In this document: piece by piece, positions 12,998 through 15,016 of the stretch
Numbering within the stretch: the stretch's first letter is position 1
Layout: each line of letters starts with the position of its first letter
Origin: Chloroflexi bacterium UBA4736
GTDB taxonomy: Bacteria > Chloroflexota > Dormibacteria > Dormibacterales > Dormibacteraceae
Reading direction: 5' to 3'
DNA length: 15,016 nucleotides
Assembly (NCBI GenBank): GCA_002404015.1
Contig: DHIW01000005.1
Span: 1-15,016 of the forward strand
Notes under the pieces: generated by a model
Databases searched by the model: none
The model's input: only the letters and a program-made list of their open reading frames with translations
What the model was told of the DNA's origin: nothing
Translations under genes and position numbers: made by a program

Positions 12998-13888
12998 TCA
13001 GCGGCGGAGGATCACCTGGACTGCGCTGAGCTCGGCGGTGATGGTTGCCGGGGTGCGCCCGACATAGGCGTTGTCCGCGTAGATCCGCGCCTTCGGCTTT
13101 GTAGTCACCTCGAGCTTGCGGAACTTGAACACCTGGCCCTTGCCGCCCTCCCCGTGCTTGGAGAGCACAGCCCGGGCCAGCACTCGCTTGACGATGTCCG
13201 TGCGAGTCTCGCCCGCATGCACCGAGAGGTCCAGGTCCGGCTCGATCGGGGTCTTGTCGCTGACCGGCATCTGGGAGCCGATCGACGTGGTGTTGGTGAA
13301 GACAAGAGACATCGCGCTGCCGCTGCCCCTGATATCGCCTGCCAGCTCATATGTGAAGGGCTTGGCTTCGGCGATGTGCTTGACATCCTCGGCGAACGCT
13401 CCGAAGGCTTTGTCCTTGGCGGATTCGCCCGCGGCGATAGTCTCGCCGAACAGTCCGATGGCCGCAGCCTCCAGGAAGATCGTCTTGTTCACACGGCCGA
13501 GGGTTATCGGCTTCGGCCGCCCTTCTTTGATCACCCGGATGGCGGCGTCGACGTTGGTAGGCAGGCGCAGCGACTTGGCGAAGTTGTTGAAGGTGCCCAT
13601 CGAGAGAATGCCCAGCGGGTGGTTCGTGTCGGCGAGCTTGCGGACCACCCAGCCGATCGTGCCGTCCCCGCCCGCCACGATGACCATGGCCGTTGGGGAG
13701 ACCAGCTTCTCCAGGTCCATCTTGGGGTCGAACTCGACGATCAGGCTGCCGGCGAACGCTCTGCGGAGCTTGGCCTCGATCTGGGGCGTCATCGACCCCG
13801 CCTTGGAGCTCAAGATCAGCAGGCTGGTGGCCCCTTTGGAGCTGCTCCTCGCAGGGCGCGTGCTGGGGGTCCTCCCGCCGGGGCTCAA
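12998..13888 (-). CDS. Diacylglycerol-kinase-family lipid kinase
   Basis: 296 aa from TTG at 13888. The DAGK catalytic fold shows SLLILSSKAG (22-31), the nucleotide-binding VIVAGGDGT (69-77), PLGILSMGTFNNFAKSLRLP (91-110), FLEAAAIGLFGET (138-150) and the C-terminal ARIYADNAYVGRTP (267-280). The family (YegS, DgkB, BmrU-like) phosphorylates diacylglycerol or related lipids at the membrane face. ADN replaces the usual C-terminal DGE, and Ser replaces the Asn of the first NP-G motif, so lipid specificity may differ. The frame runs far upstream, but that part is antisense-like shadow of the DUF1206 gene. TTG overlaps the DUF1206 stop as TTGA, a coupling arrangement, and keeps the whole first strand. 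The more obvious internal ATG at residue 33 would remove that strand. Confidence 0.87.
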   Translation of the reverse strand: MSPGGRTPSTRPARSSSKGATSLLILSSKAGSMTPQIEAKLRRAFAGSLIVEFDPKMDLEKLVSPTAMVIVAGGDGTIGWVVRKLADTNHPLGILSMGTFNNFAKSLRLPTNVDAAIRVIKEGRPKPITLGRVNKTIFLEAAAIGLFGETIAAGESAKDKAFGAFAEDVKHIAEAKPFTYELAGDIRGSGSAMSLVFTNTTSIGSQMPVSDKTPIEPDLDLSVHAGETRTDIVKRVLARAVLSKHGEGGKGQVFKFRKLEVTTKPKARIYADNAYVGRTPATITAELSAVQVILRR

Positions 13889-14727
13889 CCTGGGCTGCCG
13901 AGCAGCCGAACCCACCGCGCGCAGGCGAATGAATGAAGGCCGAGCGCTATGAATCCCAGGGCGATGATGCCCAGCAGCCAGTGCCCGTAAGGCTGGCTCA
14001 GGAGGAAGAGGAACGCGCCTCCGAAGCCCTGGACCTGGCCCGCGTCGTGATGGATACCGGCCTGGACGAGGAACCAGCCGATCACCAGGAAGGTGACGCC
14101 TCGAGCGGCCATCCCAAAACGGCCGAGCCCGATCGCGATACCCCTTTCGGACTGGCTCATCTCCGCCGCCTTCAGGTCGTTCTTGAACGTGGCTCGGTAG
14201 GCCTCGATGAACTGCCCGATGCCGATCCCGATGGAGGTGATGCCGAGCAACAGAGTGATCAGGCCGCCCGCGGGTTTCGTCAAGAGGGAGCTCACCGTTT
14301 TCTGGGTGCCGTCGTCGGTAGCACCGCCTCCGCCGGCAAGGATCTGGAGAGCGAAGAAGGCGATCGCCGCATAGGAGAGGCCACTTGTGACGAACCCGAT
14401 CCTGGCTGCTATGCCCTTGGGATCTCGGCCCCGGTGCAGGGGATCGTAGATCGCCCGGGTGAAGCCCCAGAGAGAGTAGGCCGCCAGGCCGACGATGGCC
14501 ACGATCAGCACGAGCTTTCCCAATGGGTTGCCGATCAACCACACGAGGCTTCCCGAGAGGTCGGTGGCCTTGCCACCCGTCTGTGCGAGCGCTATGCGGA
14601 GCGCAAGAAAGCCCATGACGGCGTAGAGCACGCCCCGGACCACGTAGCCGAGGCGCTCGAGCAGCTCGAGCTGGGAGTTGGCCGCCCCCTGCTTGACCTC
14701 GCTGGCGCCGCTTTGAATCGTTGCCAT
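13885..14727 (-). CDS. DUF1206 membrane protein
   Basis: 280 aa with six hydrophobic segments arranged as three two-helix repeats. The repeat units begin with related motifs: RLGYVVRGVLYAVMG (26-40), RIGFVTSGLSYAAIA (109-123) and RFGMAARGVTFLVIG (203-217). This is the DUF1206 pattern, known from many actinobacterial and proteobacterial membrane proteins; the function is not established. ATG at 14727 is chosen because it removes a non-homologous N-terminal extension and lies six bases after a CATAGT box, so the mRNA may be leaderless. It is followed by, and overlaps, the lipid-kinase gene (TTGA) and is divergent from a PLD-like gene. A membrane-lipid or stress role is an inference from these neighbours. 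Confidence 0.9.
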   Translation of the reverse strand: MATIQSGASEVKQGAANSQLELLERLGYVVRGVLYAVMGFLALRIALAQTGGKATDLSGSLVWLIGNPLGKLVLIVAIVGLAAYSLWGFTRAIYDPLHRGRDPKGIAARIGFVTSGLSYAAIAFFALQILAGGGGATDDGTQKTVSSLLTKPAGGLITLLLGITSIGIGIGQFIEAYRATFKNDLKAAEMSQSERGIAIGLGRFGMAARGVTFLVIGWFLVQAGIHHDAGQVQGFGGAFLFLLSQPYGHWLLGIIALGFIALGLHSFACARWVRLLGSPG

Positions 14728-14733
14728 ATCACG

Positions 14734-14739
14734 ACTATG
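14734..14739 (-). promoter_or_regulatory. Candidate -10 box for the DUF1206-lipid kinase operon
   Basis: Minus-strand CATAGT six bases before the ATG at 14727, the same spacing as the TAGACT box before the Ldh2-type gene. No Shine-Dalgarno is present, consistent with a leaderless mRNA. Confidence 0.4.
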
Positions 14740-14763
14740 AGCCTCGACGCGAAACCATCGCCG

Positions 14764-14769
14764 TAACCT
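14764..14769 (+). promoter_or_regulatory. Candidate -10 box for the PLD-like gene
   Basis: Plus-strand TAACCT ten bases before the ATG at 14780, in the 52-base divergent gap shared with the DUF1206 gene. No Shine-Dalgarno is present. Confidence 0.35.
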
Positions 14770-14779
14770 GAGTCGCGCG

Positions 14780-15016
14780 ATGCCGCCCGATGAGCCACCG
14801 GTGGGCCCCCTCGAGGACTGGTTTCTCACGGGCTCCGAGCGGGGCAACGACTTCACAGAGGTCGACAGGCGGCATCCGGACGGGGCTGCCTGGACCACCG
14901 GCAACAGGGTTGAGACCCTGGTTCACGGCGCGACCTACTTTCGCCGCTTGCTCGACGCCATAACTGAGCTGGGGGCGGGCGACGGCCTGTATTTCACCGA
15001 CTGGCGCGGCGATCCC
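14780..15016 (+). CDS. Phospholipase D-like protein, N-terminal part (cut by window end)
   Basis: The first 79 codons, in frame to the last base of the window. The segment DWFLTGSERGNDF (13-25), the HPDGAAWTTGN stretch, LVHGATYFRRLLDAI and the FTDWRGDP ending match, from memory, the N-terminus of phospholipase D/cardiolipin-synthase-like proteins of actinobacteria; the HKD catalytic motifs would lie beyond the window. No signal peptide or membrane segment is visible in this part. Family members hydrolyse or transfer phosphodiester bonds of phospholipids. ATG start, no Shine-Dalgarno, with TAACCT ten bases upstream. Divergent from the DUF1206-lipid kinase operon, which also suggests a lipid-related role. 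The family call rests on a short stretch. Confidence 0.75.
   Translation, partial: MPPDEPPVGPLEDWFLTGSERGNDFTEVDRRHPDGAAWTTGNRVETLVHGATYFRRLLDAITELGAGDGLYFTDWRGDP

Noticed and set aside
13889..14542. Upstream extension of the lipid-kinase frame
   Set aside because: The extra 218 residues are Arg/Pro/Ser-rich and overlap the DUF1206 gene, whose frame carries the real membrane protein. The kinase start is better placed at TTG 13888.
14728..14904. Upstream extension of the DUF1206 frame
   Set aside because: It would overlap the PLD-like gene and adds 59 residues without homology; ATG at 14727 with a -10 box fits better.

Overview
The window is GC-rich bacterial DNA. Nearly every base codes; no stretch over about 170 bases lacks a gene, and I see no tRNA, rRNA, CRISPR array, transposon or phage gene. 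The gene repertoire (a DUF1206 membrane protein, a DUF35/thiolase-like pair, an ADP-forming acyl-CoA synthetase, a PLD-like protein resembling actinobacterial ones), frequent GTG/TTG starts and several start codons preceded by TANNNT without a Shine-Dalgarno sequence suggest a soil or sediment bacterium of the Terrabacteria type (Actinomycetota, Chloroflexota, Dormibacterota or a similar uncultured phylum). This placement is inference; no single gene fixes the phylum.

Left half (28-8172, minus strand): eight genes lie head to tail with gaps of 25 bases or less, several overlapping. In order of transcription they are a crotonase, CoA-transferase-like subunits A and B, a fused ADP-forming acyl-CoA synthetase, a thiolase-like protein without the nucleophilic cysteine, a DUF35 zinc-ribbon/OB partner, an SDR dehydrogenase and a gamma-glutamyltransferase-family Ntn hydrolase. 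Together they look like one catabolic operon: an acid is activated to a CoA thioester, then hydrated, carbon-carbon cleaved, oxidised and thioester-processed. The thiolase-like/DUF35 pair recalls the Ltp2-ChsH2 retro-aldolase of steroid side-chain breakdown, and the crotonase plus CoA-transferase subunits recall echA20-ipdAB. Several of these enzymes lack the textbook catalytic or binding residues of their families, so the substrate may be unusual.

Middle (8182-11240): a divergent Ldh2-family dehydrogenase starts 25 bases from the operon start, and the two genes seem to use overlapping leaderless -10 boxes. It converges, across a cluster of three GC-rich hairpin repeats, on a two-subunit UxaA-family enzyme resembling (R)-sulfolactate sulfo-lyase SuyAB. 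A single-domain response regulator lies immediately upstream of the latter. A sulfolactate dehydrogenase plus sulfo-lyase module is a reasonable hypothesis. The small subunit is odd: homology extends upstream of its first ordinary start codon.

Right part (11325-15016): an EamA/DMT transporter, a secreted CHRD-domain protein starting at TTG with a strong Shine-Dalgarno sequence, a DUF1206 membrane protein translationally coupled (TTGA overlap) to a diacylglycerol-kinase-family lipid kinase, and, divergent from these, the first 79 codons of a phospholipase D-like protein cut by the window end. The last three may form a membrane-lipid module.
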